Positions 52,875 to 62,001 of a stretch of 64,000 nucleotides of DNA are shown one piece after another. Each line of letters opens with the position of its first letter. Positions within the stretch are counted from its first letter, which is position 1. Position numbers and translations under genes: made by a program. Source of the stretch: Ehrlichia sp052043515 (lineage in GTDB: Bacteria > Pseudomonadota > Alphaproteobacteria > Rickettsiales > Anaplasmataceae); contig JBQEQX010000001.1 of assembly GCA_052043515.1 (NCBI GenBank), positions 186,001 to 250,000 of the forward strand, written 5' to 3'. Below the pieces are notes generated by a model. That model saw only the letters and a list, made by a program, of their open reading frames with translations. It was not told the DNA's origin and searched no databases.

Positions 52875-53671
52875 TCACCTATGAAAATATTGAACAGCAT
52901 TACAAAAAATTTTCACTCCATCTCCATAAACAGGATAGGCAAAGTTAGAACGTAAACACTTCTCTTTAATTTGCGTCCAATTATCTTGTTGTGTAAAAAA
53001 ATACTGCTCTTTCTGGGTGAGGCATCATTAGTAACACTTTACCACTATTATCTGACAATGCCGCAATATCGTAAACCGATCCATTAGGATTGTAAGGAAA
53101 TTCTTGATTTGCATAATCACCTGTATTTGTGATATATCGTAATGCAACATTACTTTCAATAGATGAGATAGTGAAACAATCTGCAATAAGAAATCTCCCC
53201 TCTCCATGCGCAACTGGAATATACAATTCATCTAGACCTTTTAACCATACTGAATTATTCAATAGATTAACTTTCAGCTTAACCCATCTGCACTGATATT
53301 GCCTAATCGAATTATCTAAAAGAGTAATGTACGAAAAATCTGATATTAATCTAACAAGTATCTGACAGCCATTACATATTCCTAAAACTAACTTATCCTT
53401 GACTAAAAATTCTTTTATTTCTTCTTTCAGGTTGTTAAAAAAGTCTTAATGCAAAAGCGTTACCAGCACCAGTATCATCACCATAAGAAAAGCCTCCTGG
53501 TATTACAAGCACATTATAATCTTTCAATAACCTAGGATTTGATATGATTTCATTAACATGAACTATCTTACCCTTTACACTACACGATAATAAGTCTCCA
53601 GCCTTAATAAAAGCAAACAGCGTTTCCTCTTCGCAATTTAAACCATACCCACATAAAACAATAACATTCAT
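52875..53671 (-). CDS. purQ: Phosphoribosylformylglycinamidine synthase, glutaminase subunit PurQ (two frameshifts)
   Basis: Type I glutamine amidotransferase supplying ammonia to PurL. The start at 53671 (MNVIVLCGYGLNCEEE) is preferred over the ATG five codons earlier. VLVIPGGFSYGDD precedes the first break, an A6 run at 53437-53442 with one extra base. The nucleophile Cys is in LVLGICNGCQILVRL, and MMPHPERAVFF holds the His-Glu. A second extra base at 52995-53001 separates this from the C-terminus (QDNWTQIKEKC to QYFHR). Restored length about 264 residues. Pairs with purL at the end of the window. Confidence 0.9.
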
Positions 53672-54113
53672 ATCTTTTAAAAACACATCGAATTTTTATA
53701 GCTTAACATAAAAAGCGGATACTTAAACTCCATTTATTTATTAATAGCATTATAAAAACAAAATATGCTAATTACACTCTTTAATCGGATCAAATAAAGA
53801 TATCAACATATGGAACATACAGGATATAATTTTTTTATGATTAAGTGGCACAATACTAAAATCTAGTTACTAGTGAGTAATCCTTCAAATGTATCAGTAC
53901 ATAATATCCACTGTATTATAGATAGTAATCCCAAGTTTTAATTTATATCTTTCCCACACTTTTTATAATAATTCGACTTAATACACCTTTATCAAGTTAT
54001 ACATATTACACGTACATTCAACTTGTAACTTCCTATTTTCATTAATGCAACTTTATTGACAATTTTAACAAAATTACTACCATTAGTCCTAGTTATTTAA
54101 TAATATACCGCTC
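53672..54113. other. 442 bp divergent spacer between purQ and mnmG
   Basis: Probably holds both promoters. AT-rich and without a coding frame. I cannot identify convincing promoter boxes. Confidence 0.45.
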
Positions 54114-56004
54114 ATGAATAAATATGATGTAGTAGTTATAGGAGGAGGGCATGCAGGATGCGAAGCAGCGGCAGCAGCAGCTCGTATTGGAGCAAAAACT
54201 CTACTTATTACACATTCAATATCCACAATCGGAGAAATGTCTTGTAACCCAGCTGTCGGAGGAATCGCAAAAGGCACTGTAGTTAGAGAAGTTGATGCCC
54301 TAGATGGCTTAATGGGAAAAGTTATAGATCAAGCTAGTATCAACTCAAGTATATTGAATAGAAGTAAAGGTCCAGCAGTATGGGGACCAAGAGCACAAGC
54401 AGACAGAATTCTATACAAACGTGCTATGCAAAATACAATATTAAACTACGTAAATTTAACAGTACTGGAAGCATCTGTAGAAAATTTTACGATAAAGAGA
54501 AGCAAAGAGAGGACTACTGTTGAAGCTGTTATAACATCAGATCAACAAACAATATATACAGAGAAATTAATATTAACTACTGGCACATTTCTACAAGGAA
54601 TGATACATATAGGAAACTACAGAACCCCAGCAGGAAGATTCGGTGAGCAACCCTCTCTAGGACTAGCAAGAACGCTGAAAGAATATAATTTCAAGTTGGG
54701 ATATTTGCGTACTGGCACTCCTCCAAGGCTTGACATAAACAGTATTAATTTCTCAGGTCTACAAGAACAGAAAGGAGATGTTATCCCATCTCCTTTTTCT
54801 TATATGTCAAAATCAATAGATATACCACAAATTTCATGTTATTTAACTGCAACCAATAACAAAACCCATGAAGTAATTAAGAACAATCTACATCTTGCAG
54901 CAGCAAGTAATCTATTAAAAGATATAAAAGCACCTAGGTATTGTCCCTCAATAGAAGAAAAGGTTAGAAGATTTTCAGACCGTGATAGCCATCAGATCTT
55001 CTTGGAGCCAGAAGGATTGAATTCTGATGTCATTTATCCCAATGGCATTACTACTTCATCTCCTCTTGAGATACAATATGAAATGCTAAAAACAATTCCA
55101 GGATTAGAGAAAGTAAATATAATAAGGAGTGGCTATAGTGTTGAATACAATTTTATTGATCCAAGAGAGTTATATCACACTTTAGAAACAAAAAAAATAA
55201 GTGGTTTATATTTTGCTGGACAAATAAATGGTACTACTGGATATGAGGAAGCGTCAGGACAGGGAATTATAGCTGGTATTAATGCTGCATTATCGCTTAA
55301 TTTAAACTATGAGCCTTTTTATCCTAAAAAGAAGTGATGCATATATTGGTGTAATGATAGATGATCTAGTTACATTAGGTACGTCCGAGCCATACCGGCT
55401 TTTCACATCAAGAGCAGAATATAGATTAAAGTTACGTTCTGACAATGCGGATTTACGCCTAACAGAACTAGGACATAAAATATCACTCATCTCATCTGAA
55501 AGGTACTCTGCTCTAAAGAACAAAAAGAAAGAGATAGAAGATCTAGTAAACATGCTGAAAAATACTATAATCACTCCTACAGAGCTTGCAGAACGTAAGA
55601 TACATATCTCTCAAGATGGAGTGAAGAAGAATGCTTTCGAGCTTTTAGGACATCAAAATATAAATATGGAAGCTCTGTATAAAACATGTAAAATAACACA
55701 AGAGTTTAGCAAAAACATTGTAGAACAAGTAGCAATTGAAGCAAAGTATGCACCTTATCTCAGCAGGCAGGATGCAGATATCAAATCTCTTATAGATGAA
55801 GAAAATACACACATTCCATATAACACAGAATTCTCACAAATCCATGGTCTATCAAAAGAGATTCAAGAAAAACTACAACAAGTAAAGCCGCCTTCCATTG
55901 CTTCCGCAAGGCGCATACCAGGTATAACTCCAGCAGCAATTACTAATATTCTTATTTACTTGCGTTGCCATAAAAGTAAAAAAAATTTAATGAAACACCA
56001 ATAA
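54114..56004 (+). CDS. mnmG: tRNA uridine modification enzyme MnmG (one frameshift)
   Basis: FAD-dependent enzyme that with MnmE adds carboxymethylaminomethyl to U34 of tRNAs. The dinucleotide motif YDVVVIGGGHAGCEAAAAAA is at residue 4, EMSCNPAVGGIAKGT is another hallmark, and FAGQINGTTGYEEASGQG marks the GidA family. One extra T in a T5 run (55316-55320) separates it from AYIGVMIDDLVTLGTSEPYR and the helical C-terminus. Restored length about 629 residues, typical. Confidence 0.94.
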
Positions 56005-56594
56005 TTTACATTATTAAAAGACCATACAATTTTACTCAGCATCAAGAGCTATCAACTTTATTATACTTCAAAACCTCAGCTGTAACCATAGAGAATATCT
56101 ATTTATACATATTCACAAAAAATACCTACTAACTAATATAAACTAATGAGAAAGACAACTCCGTAAAAGGAATCCCAATCATATACAACCAAAACTAAAC
56201 TCAAGGAAACTACAATACATTATTATCGTAACAGAATAATTTTCAAATAGACGAAAGAATTAGAAGATATTTTCTCTTGCCAATTTACATACACAACGCA
56301 AACCTATAGCACACTCACGGAAAAACGCACTTCCACTTCAAAAATTAAAATCACAGCTTATAACTCTATCAACACATCCCTACTTATCTACCATTAGCTT
56401 TTATAACATAATAAGTGTTCATACATATAGCACTCTTTACAACACTAAATGGACCTTTTAAAGCAACATTCTTTCTTAGTAAGACATAAAAACACGTACT
56501 GCAACTTTTAAAAAATTAAGTTATAACCTGCAAATATCTACATTTATACACTATAAGTTTCTACAACATAATATACATCTATTGAAAGGCCATC
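56005..56594. other. 590 bp non-coding spacer
   Basis: Between the mnmG end and the glpX end, so convergent. Contains one copy (56303-56370) of a degenerate dispersed element also present near 61649-61723. No coding frame. Confidence 0.5.
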
Positions 56595-57516
56595 TCAGGT
56601 ATGATATCTATTACTAACATACATAACGTTCTTTGGTTTGATAATAACAGACTCTACTATGAAAGATCCACTAGAATACTTAATACCCTGAACTAAGCTA
56701 CCGTCTGTGATACCTGTAGCTATGAATATTGCATCAGATTTAACCAACTCTTCCATAGAATAAATCTTGTTTATATCTTTAATTCCAAATTTTTCTGCTC
56801 TTTCCTTTAAATAATCTGTATTCAGAATCAGCCTACCTTCTATATATCCGCCCATTGACAATAAAGCTGCTGCTGTAAGCACACCTTCTGGTGCTCCTCC
56901 AACCCCAACATACAAATCATGTGTTCCTTTCACTAGTGATACTACAGCTGAAATATCTCCATCATCTATAAGTTTTACACGAGCCCCACACTCTCGAATA
57001 TTTTTGATTAACTCCAGATGTCTTTCTCTATGCAACACTATTACTACTAATTCATTAACATTACACCTTTTCGCCTGTGCCAAGTTATTTAAATTTGTTT
57101 TTATATCGTTCTTCAAAGAAACCACACCCTTGGGTACATCAGAACCTACAGCAATTTTTTCCATGTACACATCTGGAGCATTTAAAAACCCGCCTTTTTC
57201 TGTAATCGCAAGAACAGACATCGCTCCATCTTTATAACGAGCACATAGTGTCGTTCCTTCAAGTGGATCAAGAGCTATATCGACATCAACTCCACCAATA
57301 CCAACTTTTTTCTCCAATATACAACATAGGAGCATTATCTCTTTCTCCTTCCCCAATAACAATGGTACCATTAATTTCCAACAAATTTAATGATTTCCGC
57401 ATAGCATCAACAGCAGCTCTATCGGCGTTTTTCTCATCTCCCATTCCAAGACATTTATAAGACGCCAAAGCTGCAGCTTCTGTAGCCGATAATAACTTAA
57501 AATCTAACCCTTGCAT
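56595..57516 (-). CDS. glpX: Fructose-1,6-bisphosphatase, class II (one frameshift)
   Basis: GlpX-type phosphatase of gluconeogenesis. Motifs: GTIVIGEGERDNAPMLYIGE near residue 50, DVDIALDPLEGTTLCA with the metal ligands, and YVGVGGAPEGVLTAAAL. One A too many at an A6 run (57306-57311 on the plus strand) after IGEK; correction continues VGIGGVDVDIAL. Restored length about 306 residues, close to shorter family members. Confidence 0.92.
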
Positions 57517-58097
57517 TACTAAAATCCCTATAGCTTAACAATAAAGACACATCATAATACTATAAACGATAACGATATCAACCATTCAAATTGTTTTTTA
57601 ATAATCATATAAATTGCAACATACTATTTCAATAAACTAATTAATGTCACTTCCAATATGCATCAATATAACATTGTAACTTCTAGAAGTAAGTAATAAA
57701 CAAATATAACCTCCCAAATAACTGAATTCTTAAAAATATTTAACAAAAAAATCTAACTGGAATAATTATCCATTTACAAAAATAAATATAATACAATTTA
57801 TTTTAACACTTTACTATCTAGACATGTCGCAGAGAAGTACTAGAAAGTATATACGTCAGCTTTATTATTAATTAGACAACAGAAGAGACATATTATTAAC
57901 TACAAATACAGACTATTCACTGGAAAGACTGGAAAGAGTAGAAAATTCTGGATTGAATATATAAAAATGCTAACAAACATACTCTAATATAACCACGGGT
58001 AAAATGAATTTTGAATTGCTAAATTTACACAACATAATAATATAATATTAAGTAAATAATATTAAAAACAATATCTTATAATACTGAGTAAGCACAC
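57517..58097. other. 581 bp divergent spacer between glpX and a lipoprotein gene
   Basis: AT-rich with stops in every frame. It should hold both promoters; a TATAATAT at about 58037-58051 is a possible -10 for the lipoprotein gene but lacks a clear -35. Confidence 0.4.
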
Positions 58098-58706
58098 GTG
58101 ACAATAAAAAAAACATTACTAATTGCTCTACTATGTTTTGGTTGTACACAGAAACCAGCTCCGTACTTTTTAAGAGGAGAGGAATTTCATGGCAATAAGG
58201 AATTGGATGATATTAACGAGTATCAGCTTACAAAACATAATCCTCAGAAAGATGACAGGACAAATAAAAAAACATCCAACTTAACAAACAGGGAATTAAG
58301 GACTACCAACCAGAATTGTAATTTTATTATGCCTATAGATGGAATTATTACATCTAAATTCTCCATAAATAATCAAGATAAGAATTGCAATGAAGGAATT
58401 AACATAAAATCAGATGGAACTAAACAAGTTAAAGCATCATCCGCTGGGAAAGTATTATACGTAGGAAAAGGACCAAAGTGGTATGGAAACATGATAATAA
58501 TAGAACACAATAAGAATACGATCACCACATACTCTTACCTTGATACCATAAATGTAAAGATAGGAGATCGGATAAAACAGGGTGAAGTTATAGCATCTAT
58601 TGCAAATAACACCACTGGCTCTAAAAAAAACAAGTCTTACTTATGTTTTGCTATGCGTAAACACGGAAAGGCTGTGAATCCGCTGTTATATATCAACTGT
58701 AAGTAA
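58098..58706 (+). CDS. LytM/M23-like lipoprotein with lost zinc ligands
   Basis: Starts with GTG. A lipoprotein signal is suggested by LLIALLCFGC, with the lipobox Cys at residue 16. After a polar linker the LytM fold appears: FIMPIDGIITSKFS, GINIKSDGTKQVKASSAGKVLYVGKG, YGNMIIIEHNKNTITTYSYL, VKIGDRIKQGEVIA, and YLCFAMRKHGKAVNPLLYI. The HxxxD motif (usually HxGIDI) is NEGINI, the YAHL His is replaced in TYSYL, and the LHFE His is absent, so it is probably inactive, like NlpD or EnvC-type regulators. 202 residues, intact. Confidence 0.8.
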   Translation: MTIKKTLLIALLCFGCTQKPAPYFLRGEEFHGNKELDDINEYQLTKHNPQKDDRTNKKTSNLTNRELRTTNQNCNFIMPIDGIITSKFSINNQDKNCNEGINIKSDGTKQVKASSAGKVLYVGKGPKWYGNMIIIEHNKNTITTYSYLDTINVKIGDRIKQGEVIASIANNTTGSKKNKSYLCFAMRKHGKAVNPLLYINCK

Positions 58707-59128
58707 TTAAAAACTCAGCTACTGTACCTCATATATTTCCATATATCTAAGTGATAACATTGATATTGTTCATATAATAGAAAATAAATGAGAAAAAATT
58801 ATGTTATTTTTATATATTCTAAAAGATGATAGGTAATAAAAATTAATTATCTGAAAACTTTTTTTAAGAATAAAAACTAAGATAAGTAATAAAAACAAAG
58901 TTTTTTATATTAAAATTCATATAACTCATAAGTGTTCTACATTTATACGAATAATAATGAGGATTTACATAATTACCGAACTATGACAAAGTAAATTTAA
59001 TTAAAATATAAATTTCTTAAATTATAAACATGCATAAATCACTGTTAATAAGGATTAGAACAAGTAAGAAAAAATAAAGATATTTACTGTAAATTTTTCA
59101 TGTTCAATAGGAAGATTTAAGGTTATAA
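58707..59128. other. 422 bp non-coding spacer
   Basis: Upstream of the PAS gene, downstream of the lipoprotein gene, both plus strand. Very AT-rich with poly-A/T runs. No coding frame or RNA seen; should hold the PAS gene promoter. Confidence 0.45.
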
Positions 59129-59584
59129 ATGTCAGAATATGTATCAGAAAGAAGAGCAATACGAATATTATTCGCCTACTGGAATCAGTTACGTGATAAT
59201 AAAATTTTTCCACAGATACAACAAATCGAACCAGAAGAAATTACAGAAATTTGGCCTCATTGTTTTATCATTGAAGTAAAAAACGATATAGATAATCAGA
59301 AATATAATTGCACTTACATAGGTGAAAAGGCTATGCAATTATATAGATCAGATCTTAAAGTTTATGCTGAGTCTCAAAATATTACACTTTTTTTCCCGCA
59401 AGTTATAGAGAACCTATTTGATCATCTAGAATCAGTTGTAGAGAATTTAGAACCAATTATCGATGAATCAGAAACTGAAAGTGCAGATGGAAATTATATA
59501 AAAATAAGACAATGCTTATTACCTCTAGGCAACAACAATGAAGTAACTCACATAATAGGGGTAGTGGGAGGAAAAATATATTGA
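59129..59584 (+). CDS. PAS-domain protein (PAS_5-like), function unknown
   Basis: 151 residues resembling the single PAS-like proteins of alphaproteobacteria: an N-terminal helix (RRAIRILFAYWNQLRDNKIFPQ), the region ITEIWPHCFIIEVKN, YNCTYIGEKAMQLYRSDL and a closing CLLPLGNNNEVTHIIGVVGG. There is no output domain, so the partner is unknown. Intact. It lies 158 bp upstream of a small membrane gene and bioB. Confidence 0.72.
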   Translation: MSEYVSERRAIRILFAYWNQLRDNKIFPQIQQIEPEEITEIWPHCFIIEVKNDIDNQKYNCTYIGEKAMQLYRSDLKVYAESQNITLFFPQVIENLFDHLESVVENLEPIIDESETESADGNYIKIRQCLLPLGNNNEVTHIIGVVGGKIY

Positions 59585-59742
59585 AGTATAGTATACAAAA
59601 ACCCATATTAGCAAGACCTCAGTATATAACTACATTTAACAAATTGTATTGACTGTTTTACCAATATTGACTAGTATAACATTACCCGTTTGGTGTAGAG
59701 CAGTTGCTTTCATTTGGGTTGTTTTTTCTAGACAGGTGGTTT

Positions 59743-59964
59743 ATGAGGCTTTTCTTGCATAACATATCAAGGATAGGTGCATCGCTCTTTGGAGTGGCTT
59801 TAGGTACGTTTACTATTGCAAATGAAGGATTTAGAAAGTGTTTGTCGCTATATTTGAAAAATGACAATTTCGTCACCCAAGACGAATTCAAAGTTCTAAA
59901 TAATACCGTTAAAGATCTGATGTTGAAGCAAGGTAAAATTGAAGAACAGTTGTCACAAAAATGA
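59743..59964 (+). CDS. Small protein with an N-terminal hydrophobic segment, coupled to bioB
   Basis: 73 residues from the ATG at 59743; an earlier in-frame TTG at 59704 is less likely. It has a hydrophobic segment (RIGASLFGVALGTFTI) followed by a charged helix (FKVLNNTVKDLMLKQGKIEEQL). Its TGA overlaps the bioB ATG as ATGA, suggesting translational coupling. I cannot name a family. It may be a small membrane-anchored coiled-coil protein. Confidence 0.55.
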   Translation: MRLFLHNISRIGASLFGVALGTFTIANEGFRKCLSLYLKNDNFVTQDEFKVLNNTVKDLMLKQGKIEEQLSQK

Positions 59965-60931
59965 ATAAGCAAACTCCAATAAGGAATGATTGGCAATTGG
60001 ATGAAGTACTGGAGCTTTTTAATTCTCCATTTAATGATTTGATACTGCAGTCTCATTTAGTACATAGACAGTTTTTCGATGATAATGAGATACAAGTTGC
60101 TGCACTGCTAAGCATCAAAACTGGGGGGTGTCCAGAAAATTGTAAGTACTGCTCACAAAGTGCACACTACAAAACAGGACTTCAAAAAAGAAGCTTTACT
60201 TGACATTGAAGTTATCAAAAAAAGCTATACAAAAAGCTAAGAACAATGGAGCAGATAGATTTTGTTTCGCAGCAGCATGGCGTCAATTAAAAGATAAAGA
60301 TATAGAATACATCTGCAACATTATACATCTAATAAAAAGCGAAAAACTAGAAAGTTGTGCTTCACTAGGGATGGTAACTTTAGAGCAGGCAAAAAAGTTA
60401 AAAAGTGCAGGATTAGATTTTTATAATCATAATATTGATACCTCGCGAGATTTCTACCATAATATAATTACTACACGGACTTATGAAGATAGACTGACAA
60501 GTATAAATAACATCCAGGAAGCAGGAATAAATACATGTTGCGGAGGAATTTTGGGGCTTGGTGAAAGCGTAGAAGATAGAGCAAAAATGCTGCTGACTTT
60601 AGCAAATTTAAAGCAACATCCACGTTCAGTCCCAATCAACAGATTCGTAGCAATAAAAGGAACACCTCTTGAAGGCGGTGCAAAAATAGATAATATTGCC
60701 TTTATAAAAGCTATTGCTGTCACTCGCATTCTAATGCCGCAGGCATACGTAAGGCTTGCTGCAGGACGTGGCGACATGTCAGAAGAGATGCAAGCCATAT
60801 GTTTATTTGCTGGAGTGAACTCTATATTTCATGGCGAAAAATTATTAACAACGCCTAATGCCGATTGTGATAATGACAAAAATTTATTGCTTAAGCTTGG
60901 AACAAAAACAAAAGAATCTGCGTTTTTTTAA
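59961..60931 (+). CDS. bioB: Biotin synthase (two frameshifts)
   Basis: Radical SAM enzyme that inserts sulfur into dethiobiotin. The cluster-binding Cys are in TGGCPENCKYCSQSAHY around residue 60. Two A runs (60184-60189 and 60217-60223) each have one base too many; removing both links LQKEALLDIEVIKKAIQKA to DRFCFAAAWRQLKDKD, YNHNIDTSRDFYHNI, INTCCGGILGLGESVEDR and RLAAGRGDM. Restored length about 322 residues. The neighbouring small gene overlaps its start. Confidence 0.93.
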
Positions 60932-61111
60932 TCTGCAAGACTAATGATTTCGTGATTTTCTATCGAACATATTCAAGAGGTTATGAAGCTGTTGTGTAAA
61001 ATTATATATATTGAGTTAAGTAGTTTTAATCTGATATAACGGATCCTCCCCACCTTTTTTCGTATTGTAACAAAGATTTCTTGCAATTTATAAAATTAAA
61101 TATTTACTTGA

Positions 61112-61124
61112 TATAATTTATAAT
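61112..61124 (+). promoter_or_regulatory. -10 elements upstream of RNase P RNA
   Basis: Two overlapping perfect TATAAT hexamers (61112-61117 and 61119-61124) lie 14 to 26 bp upstream of the P1 helix of rnpB. No good -35 is evident. Position supports the promoter of rnpB. Confidence 0.5.
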
Positions 61125-61137
61125 CTACAATGAGACG

Positions 61138-61468
61138 TCAGGTAAAAGAGTAGTTGCTGTATTTATACAGAGGAAAGTCCGGACTCCAAGGGAAAATGGT
61201 GACAGGTAATTCCTGTCGGAGGTGACTCCAGGTAAAGGGCTACAGAAAATGACCGCCTTTCAAACAAGGTAAGGGTGAAAAGGTGTGGTAAGGGCGCACC
61301 GTACTTATGGCAACATATAGTAGCTAGGCAACCACCACCAGGAGCAAGACTAAGAAGAGATATTTGTGTTTTCCCTCACAGTTATCCAGGTGAGTCGCGT
61401 GAGGTAAATAGTGATATTTACCCCAGATGAATAACTACATAAACAGAATCCGGCTTATTTTTACCTGA
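61138..61468 (+). ncRNA. rnpB: RNase P RNA (M1 RNA, class A)
   Basis: Catalytic RNA of RNase P. The P1 helix pairs TCAGGTAAAA (61138-61147) with TTTTACCTGA (61459-61468). Conserved elements are in order: GAGGAAAGTCCGGACTCC, ACAGAAAATGACCGCC, AAGGGTGAAAAGGTG with GGTAAGGGCGCACCG, AGGCAACCACCACC-AGGAGCAAGACTAAG, CCCAGATGAATAACTAC and ACAGAATCCGGCTTA. About 331 nt. Exact ends are inferred from the helix. Confidence 0.96.
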
Positions 61469-62001
61469 TTAGTGTATGTCTAAAAGTACCTTATAGCGGA
61501 ATTACACATATTTTAGTAACATAAAAGTCCATTTTCTACCGCACTAAAGCTATATTCAGCGAAACTATTATAAAACCCAATAATCTTTAAATAGGCAAAT
61601 AAATTAGCAAACATCCTATTTGTGATTGCTGTTCACACATCACATGGACTTATAGCACACCCACAAAAACATACATTTCAATTTTTGAACATCAAAATCA
61701 CAGTTTCATTTTGTATAACTCTAAAATGAGTATCAGAATATAAAAAATCCTGTATCAAGTTTATACTTACACAACCATCATTTAATAACCTATCTTATAC
61801 AGACTATACAAAAGTTACCTAATGAATCTAGGCATTACTATAAACAGCATCATGTATTTAAATTGATTTACCAAATGTAATAATTTTTCTCTACTATACG
61901 AATTAAACGTACTCAATACGTAAACAAGCATTATAATATATTTGAGGTCGCCACTCAATTACTATATAGTTAGTACGTTAGTTAGGTAAAAATTGCTCAT
62001 C
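61469..62001. other. 533 bp non-coding spacer
   Basis: Upstream of purL. Contains the second copy (61649-61723) of the degenerate element shared with 56303-56370. AT-rich, no coding frame. It should hold the purL promoter. Confidence 0.5.
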
